From positions 1 to 47,493 of the forward strand of contig DASYZR010000158.1 of the NCBI GenBank assembly GCA_035945995.1: a stretch of 47,493 nt of DNA, in the 5' to 3' direction. Position 1 is the stretch's first letter. Each line of letters starts with the position of its first letter. The notes under the pieces were generated by a model. It was not told the origin of the DNA and did not search any database. It saw only the letters and a list, made by a program, of their open reading frames with translations. Both the position numbers and the translations under genes were made by a program. Shown here piece by piece: positions 7,867 through 16,226 of this stretch. This DNA comes from a bacterium (GTDB lineage: Bacteria; Sysuimicrobiota; Sysuimicrobiia; Sysuimicrobiales; Segetimicrobiaceae).

Positions 7867-9405
7867 ATGGCCGTCCGCACCCGGTATGCCCCCAGCCCGA
7901 CCGGTTACCTGCACGTCGGCGGCGCCTGGATGGCGTTTTTCACCTGGCTGTTCACCCGCCACGAGGGCGGGCAGTTTGTGCTCCGCATCGAGGACACGGA
8001 CCGCAGCCGCTCGACGGAAGCCTTCGAGGCCGCGATCCTCGAGGATTTGCGGTGGCTCGGAATCACCTGGGACGAGGGTCCCGATGTCGGCGGCCCGGTC
8101 GGGCCCTACCGGCAGACCGAGCGCGCGGAGCTGTATCGGGAGCACGCCGGCACTCTCGTCGTCCTGGGGGCGGCCTATCCGTGCTACTGCCTACCGGAGG
8201 AGTTGGAGGCGGAGCGCCGCCGGGCGGCCGCGGAGCGCCGTCCGTACCGGTATTCGGGGCGCTGCCGTGAACTGACCGCCGCCGGGCGCGCGGAGATGGA
8301 GGCGGCGGGACGCCGGGCGACGCTGCGCTTTCGCGTCCCGTCCCTGCACGGGCCGCTCCTCGTGGACGACCTCGTGCTGGGCCGTGTCGAGTTTGCCGCC
8401 GAAGACCTCGACGACTTCATCATCCAGCGCTCGGACGGCACGCCGCTCTACAACTTCGCCAACGTTGTCGACGACCACGCGATGCGTATCACGCACATCA
8501 CGCGCGGCGCCGAGCATCTCTCCAACACCCCGCGCCAGTTCCTCATGTACGAGGCGTTCGGGTGGGACCAGCCGCGGGTCGCGCACTTCCCGTCGCTCCT
8601 AGGCGTCGACCGCAAAAAGCTGAGCAAACGCCACGGCGACACGGCGGTGCGCGAGTACAAGGCACAGGGCTACCTGCCCGAGGCGCTGGTGAACTTCTTC
8701 GCCCTCATGGGCTGGTACCCCGAAGACGGCCGCGAGATCTTCAGCGTCGAGGAGATGATCGCGAGGTTCCGCATCGAGGACGTCGGCAAGAGTGGGGCCG
8801 TGTTCGACGCCCAAAAACTGACCTGGATGAACGGCGTGTACCTCCACCAGGCGCTGCGGCGCACCCCCGAGCGCGTCGTGGATCTGGTCGTCGACGCGCT
8901 CCGGCAGGCCGGCCTGTTCGACGGCCTGGGCCTACGGCGTGAGCCAGAGGCGTCCCCGTCGGGGGCAGGCGGGCCGGAGCGGCGGGCGTACGTCGCCCGG
9001 GTCGTCGAGATCATGGGGGAGCGGCTCCGGCTGCCGAAGGACCTGCTGACCTACGGCGATTTCTTCTTCACGGAGGAAGTTGCCTACGATCCGCAGGCCG
9101 TGCGCAAGCAATTCCACGGCGCCGCGACGGTCGCGATGCTCGGCCGCCTGCGCGACGCGCTGGCCCGAGTGGCGCCCTTCAACCTCGGCGGGATCGAGCA
9201 GGCGGTCCGTGACACCGCGGCGGCGCTGGGAGTCGAGAGCAAAGACGTGATCCATCCGCTGCGCGTGGCGCTCACCGGGAAGACGGTCGGGCCGGGGCTC
9301 TTCGAGCTCATCGAGGTGCTCGGTAAGGACCGCGTTCTCGCCCGTCTCGAGCGCGCGATGCGGCTCGCCGATGAGACCGCGGCGTGCGGAGGTGGAGCGC
9401 AGTAA
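7867..9405 (+). CDS. gltX: Glutamyl-tRNA synthetase
   Basis: 512 residues. It charges tRNA-Glu; in bacteria without GlnRS it also mischarges tRNA-Gln for amidation by GatCAB. The class I HIGH motif appears as H-V-G-G (about 16-19) after RYAPSPTGYL, and the KMSKS-type motif as K-K-L-S-K-R-H-G (about 247-254). The C-Y-C at about 106-108 with a later Cys in S-G-R-C resembles the zinc-knuckle region. Between the catalytic and anticodon-binding parts, around residues 355-375, lies a Gly/Pro/Ser-rich stretch (EPEASPSGAGGPE) encoded by the palindromic repeat. The start at 7867 fits the leaderless promoter. The gene lies about 400 bases before a tRNA-Gln gene. Confidence 0.97.
   Translation: MAVRTRYAPSPTGYLHVGGAWMAFFTWLFTRHEGGQFVLRIEDTDRSRSTEAFEAAILEDLRWLGITWDEGPDVGGPVGPYRQTERAELYREHAGTLVVLGAAYPCYCLPEELEAERRRAAAERRPYRYSGRCRELTAAGRAEMEAAGRRATLRFRVPSLHGPLLVDDLVLGRVEFAAEDLDDFIIQRSDGTPLYNFANVVDDHAMRITHITRGAEHLSNTPRQFLMYEAFGWDQPRVAHFPSLLGVDRKKLSKRHGDTAVREYKAQGYLPEALVNFFALMGWYPEDGREIFSVEEMIARFRIEDVGKSGAVFDAQKLTWMNGVYLHQALRRTPERVVDLVVDALRQAGLFDGLGLRREPEASPSGAGGPERRAYVARVVEIMGERLRLPKDLLTYGDFFFTEEVAYDPQAVRKQFHGAATVAMLGRLRDALARVAPFNLGGIEQAVRDTAAALGVESKDVIHPLRVALTGKTVGPGLFELIEVLGKDRVLARLERAMRLADETAACGGGAQ
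8954..8971 (+). repeat. Palindromic coding repeat, copy in gltX
   Basis: A small hairpin (CCCC, GTCG loop, GGGG) followed by GCAGGCG, giving the 11-mer GGGGGCAGGCG at 8961-8971. It is read as S-G-A-G-G in an interdomain linker of GluRS. Confidence 0.5.
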
Positions 9406-9481
9406 CCGGCGTCGAAAAAGTCGAACCAGTCCTGTGCGACCTGCCGTCCGCGCACGTACCAAATCGCCCGAGGAGGGTCAT

Positions 9482-9757
9482 ATGCCGAAGTATGTGATCG
9501 AGCGCGAGATTCCGAACGCCGGGAAGCTGTCCCCCGCCGAACTGCGCGGCATCTCACAAAAGTCGTGCGGCGTGCTCGGCAAGATGGGCCCGCAGATACA
9601 GTGGGTCCAGAGCTATGTGACCGACGACAAGATCTACTGCGTGTACATCGCGCCGAACGAGGAGATGGTTCGCGAGCATGCCCGCCAGGGCGGTTTCCCC
9701 GCGAACCGGGTGTCCGCGGTCGCGACGATGATCGACCCGACTACCGCGGAGACCTAG
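9482..9757 (+). CDS. DUF4242 small ferredoxin-like-fold protein
   Basis: 91 residues with the DUF4242 pattern: M-P-x-Y-V-I-E-R-E-I-P-N-A-G at the start, W-V-Q-S-Y-V-T-D-D-K-I-Y-C-V-Y near the middle and H-A-R-Q-G-G-F-P-A-N-R-V at the end. The family forms small alpha/beta-barrel dimers, some of which bind nickel; the role in the cell is unknown. A strong ribosome site AGGAGG (9471-9476) lies five bases before ATG 9482, in contrast to the leaderless gltX just upstream, so this gene is translated from an internal site on the gltX mRNA or from its own message. Confidence 0.85.
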   Translation: MPKYVIEREIPNAGKLSPAELRGISQKSCGVLGKMGPQIQWVQSYVTDDKIYCVYIAPNEEMVREHARQGGFPANRVSAVATMIDPTTAET

Positions 9758-9784
9758 CGGCGCCGCCGGCCGCGGGGGCACGCG

Positions 9785-9793
9785 TGGTATAAT
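9785..9793 (+). promoter_or_regulatory. Extended -10 promoter of tRNA-Gln
   Basis: TG at 9785-9786, one base, perfect TATAAT at 9788-9793. Predicted start is near 9800, nine bases before the mature tRNA. No good -35 is seen, the same design as at prfB. Confidence 0.7.
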
Positions 9794-9808
9794 TTGCTAC
9801 GGTCGCGC

Positions 9809-9882
9809 TGGGGGATCGTCTAGCGGTAGGACGACGGGCTCTGGACCCGTTAGCGGGGGTTCGAATCCTCCTCCCCCAGCCA
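9809..9882 (+). tRNA. tRNA-Gln (anticodon CTG)
   Basis: The acceptor stem TGGGGGA (9809-9815) pairs with TCCCCCA (9872-9878), followed by discriminator G and an encoded CCA (9880-9882). The anticodon stem ACGGG/CCCGT encloses loop CTCTGGA with anticodon CTG (codon CAG). The T loop TTCGAAT is present. Length is 74 bases including CCA. Confidence 0.96.
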
Positions 9883-9920
9883 CGCACTCCGGTGCACTCC
9901 CCAACGGCAAGAACCGGCGC

Positions 9921-9933
9921 CCGGCCCTAATTT
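9921..9933 (+). promoter_or_regulatory. Diverged copy of the livK/dppB promoter motif
   Basis: CCGGCCCTAATTT agrees at 11 of 13 positions with CCGGCCTAAATTT at 14851-14863, and TAATTT (9928-9933) fits a TANNNT -10 box. It lies in the 186-base gap between tRNA-Gln and livG. The rest of that gap shows no gene; a small GCAAC/GTTGC inverted repeat lies near 10000. Confidence 0.35.
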
Positions 9934-10068
9934 GCAAGGCTTTGTGGGCTTCATCGCGGCGACCCTGGAAACAGGCGGGCGGTCGTGCGATCTTGCAACG
10001 AGTTGCGCCCAGCGCAGGAGTCCCTCCTTGGTCCGGCGAACGCGGTGCGACACACTTCACCCGGAGCC

Positions 10069-10881
10069 ATGATGCTCAGCGGGGACCGCGGTCCGAGGCT
10101 TCGAGCGGAGGACGTGCTCGTCCGATTCGGCGGCGTGACGGCCCTCTCGGGAGTCACTGTCGACGTTCGCGGCGGCGAGATCCTCGCCCTCATCGGTCCG
10201 AACGGCGCCGGGAAGACGACGCTGATCAACACGATCAGCGGGGTCTACCGTCCGGCGGCGGGCCGGGTCTTCCTCGACGGCCGCGAGATCACCGGCAGGT
10301 CTCCCGATGAGGTCGCCCGCCGCGGCGTCGCCCGGACGTTCCAAAACGTCTTGCTGTTCGGCGGGATGACCGTCCTCGAGAACATCCTGGTAGGACGGCA
10401 CATCCACATGCGCGCCGGCATCCTGGCCTCCGGCATCTACTGGGGGTGGGGCGAGCGGGAGGAGCTCCGGCACCGCGAAACCGCCGAGCGCATCATCGAC
10501 TTTCTCGAGATCTCGCACATCCGGAGATCACCCGCGGGGACGCTGCCATACGGCCTGCGCAAGCGCGTGGACCTCGGACGGGCGCTCGCGGCTGGGCCGA
10601 CCGTCCTGCTGCTGGACGAGCCGATGACCGGGATGAACCGCGAAGAGAAAGAGGACATGGTCCGATTCATTCTCGACATCAGCGACGAGTGGACGCCGGC
10701 GATCGTGTTGATCGAGCACGACATGGGCGTGGTGATGGACATCTCGCACCGCGTCGTCGTGCTGGACCACGGCCGGAAGATCGCCGAAGGCGCGCCGGAT
10801 CAGATCCGCACCAACACCGACGTGCTGCGCGCCTACCTCGGGGAGGCGCCGGTGGCGCCTGCGGCCGGCGCCGTGAGATGA
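10069..10881 (+). CDS. livG: Branched-chain-type ABC importer ATPase LivG
   Basis: 270 residues. This is a cytoplasmic ATPase that powers uptake through LivH/LivM. Walker A G-P-N-G-A-G-K-T-T is near residues 43-51, the Q-loop in A-R-T-F-Q-N-V, the signature is L-P-Y-G-L-R-K-R-V (a variant of LSYGxQR) and Walker B is V-L-L-L-D-E-P near 179-185, with the LivG-type M-T-G-M-N after it. The switch His is in I-E-H-D-M. Two adjacent ATGs (10069 and 10072) are possible; no strong ribosome site separates them. It is the first gene of a seven-gene operon and overlaps the following acyl-CoA synthetase by ATGA. The loop GILASGIYWGWGEREEL is typical of LivG. Confidence 0.92.
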   Translation: MMLSGDRGPRLRAEDVLVRFGGVTALSGVTVDVRGGEILALIGPNGAGKTTLINTISGVYRPAAGRVFLDGREITGRSPDEVARRGVARTFQNVLLFGGMTVLENILVGRHIHMRAGILASGIYWGWGEREELRHRETAERIIDFLEISHIRRSPAGTLPYGLRKRVDLGRALAAGPTVLLLDEPMTGMNREEKEDMVRFILDISDEWTPAIVLIEHDMGVVMDISHRVVVLDHGRKIAEGAPDQIRTNTDVLRAYLGEAPVAPAAGAVR

Positions 10882-12806
10882 CGGCCGCCACGCTGCCCGC
10901 GGTACTCCTTGCCCAAGCGGAAACTCGCGGCACGCGGGTCGCCATGCGTGAGAAGGAGTACGGGATCTGGCAATCCTACACGTGGGCGCAGACTCTCGAG
11001 TGCGTCCACGCGCTCGCGAAGGGGCTCGCGCGGCTCGGCTTCGGGCGCGGGGACCGGCTCGCCCTCGTCGGGGACAACCGGCCGGAACTCTACTGGGCGC
11101 TGCTCGCCGCGCAGGCGCTGGGCGGGATGCCTGTCCCAGTCTACCAGGATGCGACGGCTGGCGAGCTCCAATACGCGATCGCGCATGCCGGCGCGCGGAT
11201 CGTCGTGGCTGAAGACCAGGAACAGGTCGACAAGATCCTGGCAGTGCGCGGGCAGCTCCAGGCCGTCGAGCACGTGCTCTACGAAGATCCGAAAGGCCTG
11301 CGCCACTATGCCGAACCGGGCCTCCGGAGTCTCGACGGCGTCCTCGCCCTCGGCCGAGAGGGCGACGGCGGCGGCCTCTCGGCGTTTCGCGCGCTCGTCG
11401 AAGGCATCGGCCCCGAAGACGTCGCGCTGATCAGCTACACGTCCGGGACCACCGGGGCGTCCAAGGGCGTGATGCTCTCGCACCGGGCGCTCATCGCCAC
11501 CGGCCGGAGCTTCCTCCAGGTGGTTCCGGTCGGACCCGCCGACGAGATGCTGGCGTACCTGCCGATGGCCTGGGTCGGCGACACGTTCTTCTCGGTGGTT
11601 GTCGGGCTGCTGAGCGGCGCAGCAGTCAACTGCCCGGAGAGCGCGGAGACCGTCCGCGCGGACTTCCGTGAGATCGGCCCGACTGTGACGTTTGCGCCCC
11701 CGCGTATCTGGGAGAGCCTGCTGGCCCAGTGCCAGGTCAAGATCGAGGACGCCGACTGGCTCAAGCGCGGAGTCACCCGCCGGCTCGTCGCCGCGGCGAT
11801 GCTGGCGGCCCGCCGGACCCTGCAGGGCGGCAGCCCCACGGCGGCCGACTGGGTGCGCCGCGCCGTCGGCGAGCCGCTCGTGTTCGCGGCCCTCCGCGAT
11901 CAACTCGGCCTGCGCCGCATTCGAGTGGCCATCACCGGCGGCGCGCCCATCGCCCCGGAGGTGCTCGAGTTCTTCCGGGGCATCGGGGTGAATCTCACGC
12001 AGCTCTACGGGATGACTGAATGCAGCACGCCGGCGACCGTCCAGCCCGGCGACCAGGTCAAGCCGGACACGGTGGGCCCGCCGATTCCCGGCGTGCAGCT
12101 CCGCATCGACGAACGCGGGGAAATCCTCATCGCCTCCCCGGGCCTGTTCTCCGGGTACTTTCATGACCCCGCGGCGACGGCCGAGGCGCTGCGCGACGGC
12201 TGGCTCAGGACCGGCGACGCGGGCCTGCTCGATCCGGACGGCCACCTCGTGATCCTCGACCGGGCCAAGGATGTCTCGCACCTCGAGGACGGCACGGTGT
12301 TCGCGCCGCAGTACGTCGAGAACAAGTTGAAGTTCAGTCCCTACATTAAAGAAGCGGTGGCGGTTGGACACGCGCGGCCTTACGTCGCCGCGATGATCAA
12401 CATCGACCCCGAGGTCGTCGGCAACTGGGCCCAGCGGCGTCGGGTGACCTACTCGGGGTACACCGACCTCGCCCAGAACCCCCGCGTCTCGGACCTCGTC
12501 GCGGACGAGATCCGGCGCGTCAACGCGCTGCTGGCGCCCGCGCTCCGCGTGCGGCGCTTTGTCGTCCTCCATAAGGAGCTGGATCCGGACGACGCCGAGA
12601 TCACCCGCACCCGCAAAGTACGCCGGCGGTTCGTCGCGGAGAAGTACGCGCCGATCATCGAGGCCCTGTACGACCCCGCCGCGGCGGAGATCGCGGTGCG
12701 CGCGGCCGTCCGCTACGACGACGGCCGCGAGGCGGAGGTCTCGCGCTCGCTGCGGATCCACACCCTCGACCCCGTCTTCGCGGGGCGGGACGGGACAGCG
12801 ACCTAG
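10878..12806 (+). CDS. Long-chain-type acyl-CoA synthetase (AMP-forming)
   Basis: 642 residues, typical of the long FadD/ACSL-like branch. It activates a carboxylic acid with ATP to acyl-AMP and then acyl-CoA. Visible motifs are the P-loop S-Y-T-S-G-T-T-G-A-S-K-G (about 185-196), T-G-G-A-P-I (about 355-360), the A5-type L-Y-G-M-T-E (about 374-379), T-G-D-A-G (about 444-448) and D-R-A-K-D (about 459-463). It sits between livG and livH with a four-base overlap upstream and two bases to livH, so import and CoA activation are co-expressed. This suggests that the imported substrate is a fatty or aromatic acid rather than an amino acid. Substrate length cannot be read from the sequence. Confidence 0.92.
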   Translation: MTAATLPAVLLAQAETRGTRVAMREKEYGIWQSYTWAQTLECVHALAKGLARLGFGRGDRLALVGDNRPELYWALLAAQALGGMPVPVYQDATAGELQYAIAHAGARIVVAEDQEQVDKILAVRGQLQAVEHVLYEDPKGLRHYAEPGLRSLDGVLALGREGDGGGLSAFRALVEGIGPEDVALISYTSGTTGASKGVMLSHRALIATGRSFLQVVPVGPADEMLAYLPMAWVGDTFFSVVVGLLSGAAVNCPESAETVRADFREIGPTVTFAPPRIWESLLAQCQVKIEDADWLKRGVTRRLVAAAMLAARRTLQGGSPTAADWVRRAVGEPLVFAALRDQLGLRRIRVAITGGAPIAPEVLEFFRGIGVNLTQLYGMTECSTPATVQPGDQVKPDTVGPPIPGVQLRIDERGEILIASPGLFSGYFHDPAATAEALRDGWLRTGDAGLLDPDGHLVILDRAKDVSHLEDGTVFAPQYVENKLKFSPYIKEAVAVGHARPYVAAMINIDPEVVGNWAQRRRVTYSGYTDLAQNPRVSDLVADEIRRVNALLAPALRVRRFVVLHKELDPDDAEITRTRKVRRRFVAEKYAPIIEALYDPAAAEIAVRAAVRYDDGREAEVSRSLRIHTLDPVFAGRDGTAT

Positions 12807-12808
12807 CC

Positions 12809-13699
12809 GTGCCGGCGGATCTGAGCTACGGCCTCGAACTGCTCGTGAGCGGCCTGCTCGTCGGCGTGCTCTACGCCATGGTCGCGCTGGGATTCGTCCT
12901 CATCTACAAGGCGTCGGACGTGTTCAACTTCGCCCAGGGTGCGATGACGTTCTTCGCCGCCCTCGCGCTGGTGAGCGTCCTGCCGCGTCTCGGCTGGCCG
13001 CTCAGCCTCCTCTTCGTCGTAGCGTTGATGGTGGCGCTCGCGATCGCGGTCGAGCGGTTCGCGCTCCGGCCGCTCGCGGGCCGGCCGCCGCTGGCGCTCG
13101 CCATGTCCACGCTCGGCGTCACGTTCGCGCTCGGGGGCCTCGCGCAGGCCCTCTGGGGCACCGAGCCGCGGCGGCTCTCGCTCGGGATCGCCGCGGAGCC
13201 GATCCAGGCCGCCGGCATTCTCGTCAATCGCGTGGACCTGTTCGCTGCCGGCGCGGTGACGGTCATCGTCGCCGCGCTCATCTGGTTCTTTCAGCGGACC
13301 AAGCTCGGGCTGGGCCTGCGCGCCGTCGCCGACGACCACGAAGCGGCCATGTCGGTCGGCATCGCCCTGCGCCAGGTGTGGGTGGTCGCGTGGACGCTCT
13401 CCGGGCTCGTCGCCATCGCCGCGGGAATCCTGTGGGGGAACCGCATCGGCGTCGGGTTCGCCGTCTCCCTGATTGCCTTCAAGGCGCTGCCGGTGCTCAT
13501 CATTGGCGGTATCGACAGCATCCCGGGCGCGATCGTCGGCGGTCTGATCGTCGGCGCGACGGAGAGCCTGGCGGAAGGCTTCATCGGGCCCCTGGTCGGG
13601 GGCGGCGTGCAGGAGATCTTCCCCTATCTCGTGGCTCTCGTCTTTCTGATGGTGCGGCCATACGGACTGTTCGGGCGTCCGGTCATCGAGCGCGTCTAG
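12809..13699 (+). CDS. livH: Branched-chain-type ABC permease LivH
   Basis: 296 residues, about eight membrane helices. It forms the membrane channel with LivM. The N-terminal G-L-L-V-G-V-L-Y-A-M-V-A-L-G-F-V-L-I-Y-K and the F-N-F-A-Q-G-A-M motif are diagnostic of LivH; a further conserved stretch is VADDHEAAMSVGI (cytoplasmic coupling region, about 171-183). The GTG start at 12809 lies two bases after the acyl-CoA synthetase stop, so translation is probably coupled. Length is normal. Confidence 0.93.
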   Translation: MPADLSYGLELLVSGLLVGVLYAMVALGFVLIYKASDVFNFAQGAMTFFAALALVSVLPRLGWPLSLLFVVALMVALAIAVERFALRPLAGRPPLALAMSTLGVTFALGGLAQALWGTEPRRLSLGIAAEPIQAAGILVNRVDLFAAGAVTVIVAALIWFFQRTKLGLGLRAVADDHEAAMSVGIALRQVWVVAWTLSGLVAIAAGILWGNRIGVGFAVSLIAFKALPVLIIGGIDSIPGAIVGGLIVGATESLAEGFIGPLVGGGVQEIFPYLVALVFLMVRPYGLFGRPVIERV

Positions 13700-13711
13700 C
13701 GGGGGGACGGC

Positions 13712-14779
13712 ATGCTCTACCGGGAGTGCGGAGTCTACCGGACATCCTACGCCAAGGACACCGTGCTGTTTCCGCTGCGGGCGGACCGTCTCGGCACGGC
13801 GGCGCTCGTCCTAGCCGCGGTGCTCCTGCCGCCGCTGCTCGGCACGTACTGGCTGCGCGGCATCCTGATTCCGTTTCTCGTCTTCTCGCTCGCCGCCCTC
13901 GGCTTGAACTTCCTGACCGGCTACGCCGGCCAGTTGTCGCTCGGGCAGTCCGCGTTCATGGCGGTGGGCGCCTATACCGGCGTGATTCTCTACGGCCGAT
14001 ACGCGGTGCCGCTGCCGCTCGCGCTCCTCGGGGCGGGCCTCGTCGCCGCGGCCACCGGCGCCGTCGCCGGCACGCCGTCGCTGCGGATCAAGGGATTCTA
14101 CCTCGCGGTGGCCACGCTCGCCGCGCAGTTTCTCATCACGTGGACGATCCAGCACGTACGGTGGATCAGCGGCGGCGTGTTCGCCACGATCAACACCCCG
14201 GCGGTCCGCGTGGGCAGCCTCGTGCTCGACACGGCGCTCAGACAGTATTATCTGGCGCTCGCCACCGTCGCCCTGCTCACGACGTTCGGGATGAACCTCG
14301 CGCGCAGCCGGATTGGCCGCGCGTGGATGGCGATCCGCGACCGGGATATCGCCGCGCAGATCATCGGCATTCGCCTCCTACCCTACAAGGTGCTGGCGTT
14401 CGTCGTCAGCGCCTTCTACGCCGGCGTGGCGGGCGCGCTGGTGGTGTTCTGCTGGTACGGCTCCGCCAACATCGAAGAGTTCGACCTGGTCGGGTCGGTG
14501 CGGATCCTCGGCATGGTCATTATCGGCGGCATGGGCAGCGTCGTCGGCTCGTTCCTCGGCGCCGGCTTCGTCACGCTGCTGCCCATCCTGGTCAGCGTCA
14601 CCGTCCACCGGATCGGCGCCCTGAGCGGCGGGCCGGCGCTGAGCGGTCTCATCTCGAGCGTCGAAGACGTAATCTTCGGCACGGCGATCATCTTGTTTCT
14701 CGTGCTCGAACCGCTCGGGCTCGCACGGCTGTGGAAGACGATCAAGGACTACCTGCGGCTGTGGCCGTTCCCGTACTGA
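13712..14779 (+). CDS. livM: Branched-chain-type ABC permease LivM
   Basis: 355 residues. It is the second channel subunit, with about ten hydrophobic segments after an N-terminal hydrophilic stretch of about 30 residues. LivM hallmarks are A-L-G-L-N-F-L-T-G-Y-A-G-Q-L-S-L-G-Q-S-A-F-M-A (split across two helices, about 64-85), A-I-R-D-R-D-I-A-A-Q-I-I-G (about 209-221) and the later G-G-M-G-S-V-V-G. A G-rich ribosome site (GGGGGGA, 13700-13706) precedes ATG 13712. It follows livH by 12 bases. Confidence 0.93.
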   Translation: MLYRECGVYRTSYAKDTVLFPLRADRLGTAALVLAAVLLPPLLGTYWLRGILIPFLVFSLAALGLNFLTGYAGQLSLGQSAFMAVGAYTGVILYGRYAVPLPLALLGAGLVAAATGAVAGTPSLRIKGFYLAVATLAAQFLITWTIQHVRWISGGVFATINTPAVRVGSLVLDTALRQYYLALATVALLTTFGMNLARSRIGRAWMAIRDRDIAAQIIGIRLLPYKVLAFVVSAFYAGVAGALVVFCWYGSANIEEFDLVGSVRILGMVIIGGMGSVVGSFLGAGFVTLLPILVSVTVHRIGALSGGPALSGLISSVEDVIFGTAIILFLVLEPLGLARLWKTIKDYLRLWPFPY

Positions 14780-14849
14780 CGCCGCAGGCCGTATGGTGCT
14801 CGGGCACGACATCTCGCTCTCATCGCATGCTTGCCGGTCGGGAATTCGG

Positions 14850-14862
14850 TCCGGCCTAAATT
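14850..14862 (+). promoter_or_regulatory. Shared 13-mer with -10 box in front of livK
   Basis: TCCGGCCTAAATT is identical to 33809-33821 before the dppB-like gene. TAAATT (14857-14862) fits a TANNNT -10 box. Transcription would start near 14869, giving livK an extra promoter inside the operon and a short leader that contains the hairpin at 14871-14892. Confidence 0.5.
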
Positions 14863-14870
14863 TCATGATG

Positions 14871-14892
14871 GCCCGCCGCGAAGTCGGCGGGC
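14871..14892 (+). promoter_or_regulatory. Perfect hairpin directly before the livK ribosome site
   Basis: GCCCGCCG (14871-14878), loop CGAAGT, CGGCGGGC (14885-14892): an 8-bp perfect stem ending just before AGGGAGGG and ATG 14907. There is no T-run after it, so it is more likely an mRNA-stabilising or segmental-expression structure than a terminator. Confidence 0.65.
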
Positions 14893-14906
14893 AGGGAGGG
14901 ATCTCG

Positions 14907-16208
14907 ATGAGGACGCGTCGTCTGTGGAATGTCTCCGCAATGGCAAGTCTCGCGGCCATGCTGGCCCTGCTCATGGCGTCCGGACCGGCGCCGGGTGCCT
15001 CATCGGGCGGCGTGCTCAACGTTCCGATGCCGATCTACCGGACCGGTCCGTACGCGGCAGGGGGCAGCGGCTTCGCCGGCGGGCGCGAGGATTACTTTGC
15101 GCTGTTGAACTCCAAGGGCGGGCTCGACGGATTGAAGATTCAGTGGAGCGAGTGCGAAGACGCCTACGACACCGCCCGCGGCGTCGAGTGCTACGAGCGC
15201 ACGAAGAAGGACATGGTGGCCGTCTGGCCCGCGAGCACCGGGATCACGTACGCGCTCGTCGACCGGACGATCAAGGACAAGGTCCCGATGATCACGCTCG
15301 GCTACGGACGGTCGGACGCCACCGACGGCAAGACCTTCCCGTGGATCTTCCCGGTGCTCGGCAACTACTGGAGCCAGGCGTCCAGTTTCATCCGGTACAT
15401 TGCCGCATCCGTCGGCGGCGAGAGCAACCTCAAAGGCAAGCGGATCGCTCTCCTCCACCTCGACATCCCATACGGACGGGAGCCGATCCCGATGTTCCAG
15501 GACCTCGCGACGAAGTTCGGCTTCGAGTTCCGGAACTTCCCGCTGCCCGCGCCGGGGCTCGAGCAGACGCCGGCGTGGGTCGACATAGCCCGGCGGTTCC
15601 GCGCGGACTACGTCATCCAGTGGAACTTCGGCCAGTCGTGCACCGTGCCGTTCACGGCGATGCGCCAGGTCGCGTTCCCGATCGAGAAGTTCATGGGCGT
15701 GTGGTGGTGCGGATCCGAGGAAGACGTCCGGCCGGCCGCCGACCTGTCCAAGGGGTACGTCACTTCGAACTTCACCGGCGTCGGGCGGAACTTCCCGGTG
15801 ATCCAGACCATCCTCGCGACCGTCTACAAGGACGGCAAGGGCAACATCGACGAGGCGCGCGTCGGCACCGTGTACTACAACCGCGGCGTGATCGAAGCCG
15901 CGATCTTCGCGGAAGCCGTCCACAACGGGATCAAACAGTTCGGCCTGCCCGTCACCGGCGAGAAGGTCCGCTGGGGACTGGAGCACCTGAACTTCACCGA
16001 GACCCGGCTGCACCAACTCGGGCTCACGGGGCTGATCCCGCCGGTTCAGACCACGCCGGACGATCACGGCGGCGTCTCGAGCGCGTACTTCCAGCGGTGG
16101 GACGGCAAGGCGTGGGTGCGCATTCCGGGGCTCTGGCAGCCGTACAGCGATCTGGTGCGGGCGCAGATCGCGAAGTCGGCGGCCGACTACCGCCAGCAGA
16201 AGCGGTAG
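14907..16208 (+). CDS. ABC importer substrate-binding protein LivK-type
   Basis: 433 residues, periplasmic-binding fold type I (Peripla_BP_6). An N-terminal signal peptide (MRTRRLWNVSAMASLAAMLALLMASGPAPGA, cleavage near residue 32) precedes the mature domain, which begins V-L-N-V-P-M-P-I-Y-R-T-G-P-Y. The mature sequence contains G-G-L-D-G-L-K-I-Q-W, typical of long LivK-like proteins in operons with CoA ligases. A ribosome site GGAGGG (about 14894-14899) fits ATG 14907; ATGs at 14865 and 14868 are in frame but lie at or before the predicted transcript start. As the receptor it sets substrate choice, which is unknown. Confidence 0.9.
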   Translation: MRTRRLWNVSAMASLAAMLALLMASGPAPGASSGGVLNVPMPIYRTGPYAAGGSGFAGGREDYFALLNSKGGLDGLKIQWSECEDAYDTARGVECYERTKKDMVAVWPASTGITYALVDRTIKDKVPMITLGYGRSDATDGKTFPWIFPVLGNYWSQASSFIRYIAASVGGESNLKGKRIALLHLDIPYGREPIPMFQDLATKFGFEFRNFPLPAPGLEQTPAWVDIARRFRADYVIQWNFGQSCTVPFTAMRQVAFPIEKFMGVWWCGSEEDVRPAADLSKGYVTSNFTGVGRNFPVIQTILATVYKDGKGNIDEARVGTVYYNRGVIEAAIFAEAVHNGIKQFGLPVTGEKVRWGLEHLNFTETRLHQLGLTGLIPPVQTTPDDHGGVSSAYFQRWDGKAWVRIPGLWQPYSDLVRAQIAKSAADYRQQKR

Positions 16209-16226
16209 GCGGGTCCCACGCTCGAC

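Noticed and set aside
10000-10015. GCAAC-GA-GTTGC palindrome as an operator
   Set aside because: The two-base loop and five-base arms are too short to call without other copies.
9951-10060. Minus-strand frames over tRNA-Gln and the gap before livG
   Set aside because: The peptides (such as GEEDSNPR) are the usual antisense reading of a tRNA, not a protein.
12559-14859. 766-codon plus-strand frame across the acyl-CoA synthetase, livH and livM
   Set aside because: It is a wrong-frame reading of three well-supported genes and contains no hydrophobic helices.
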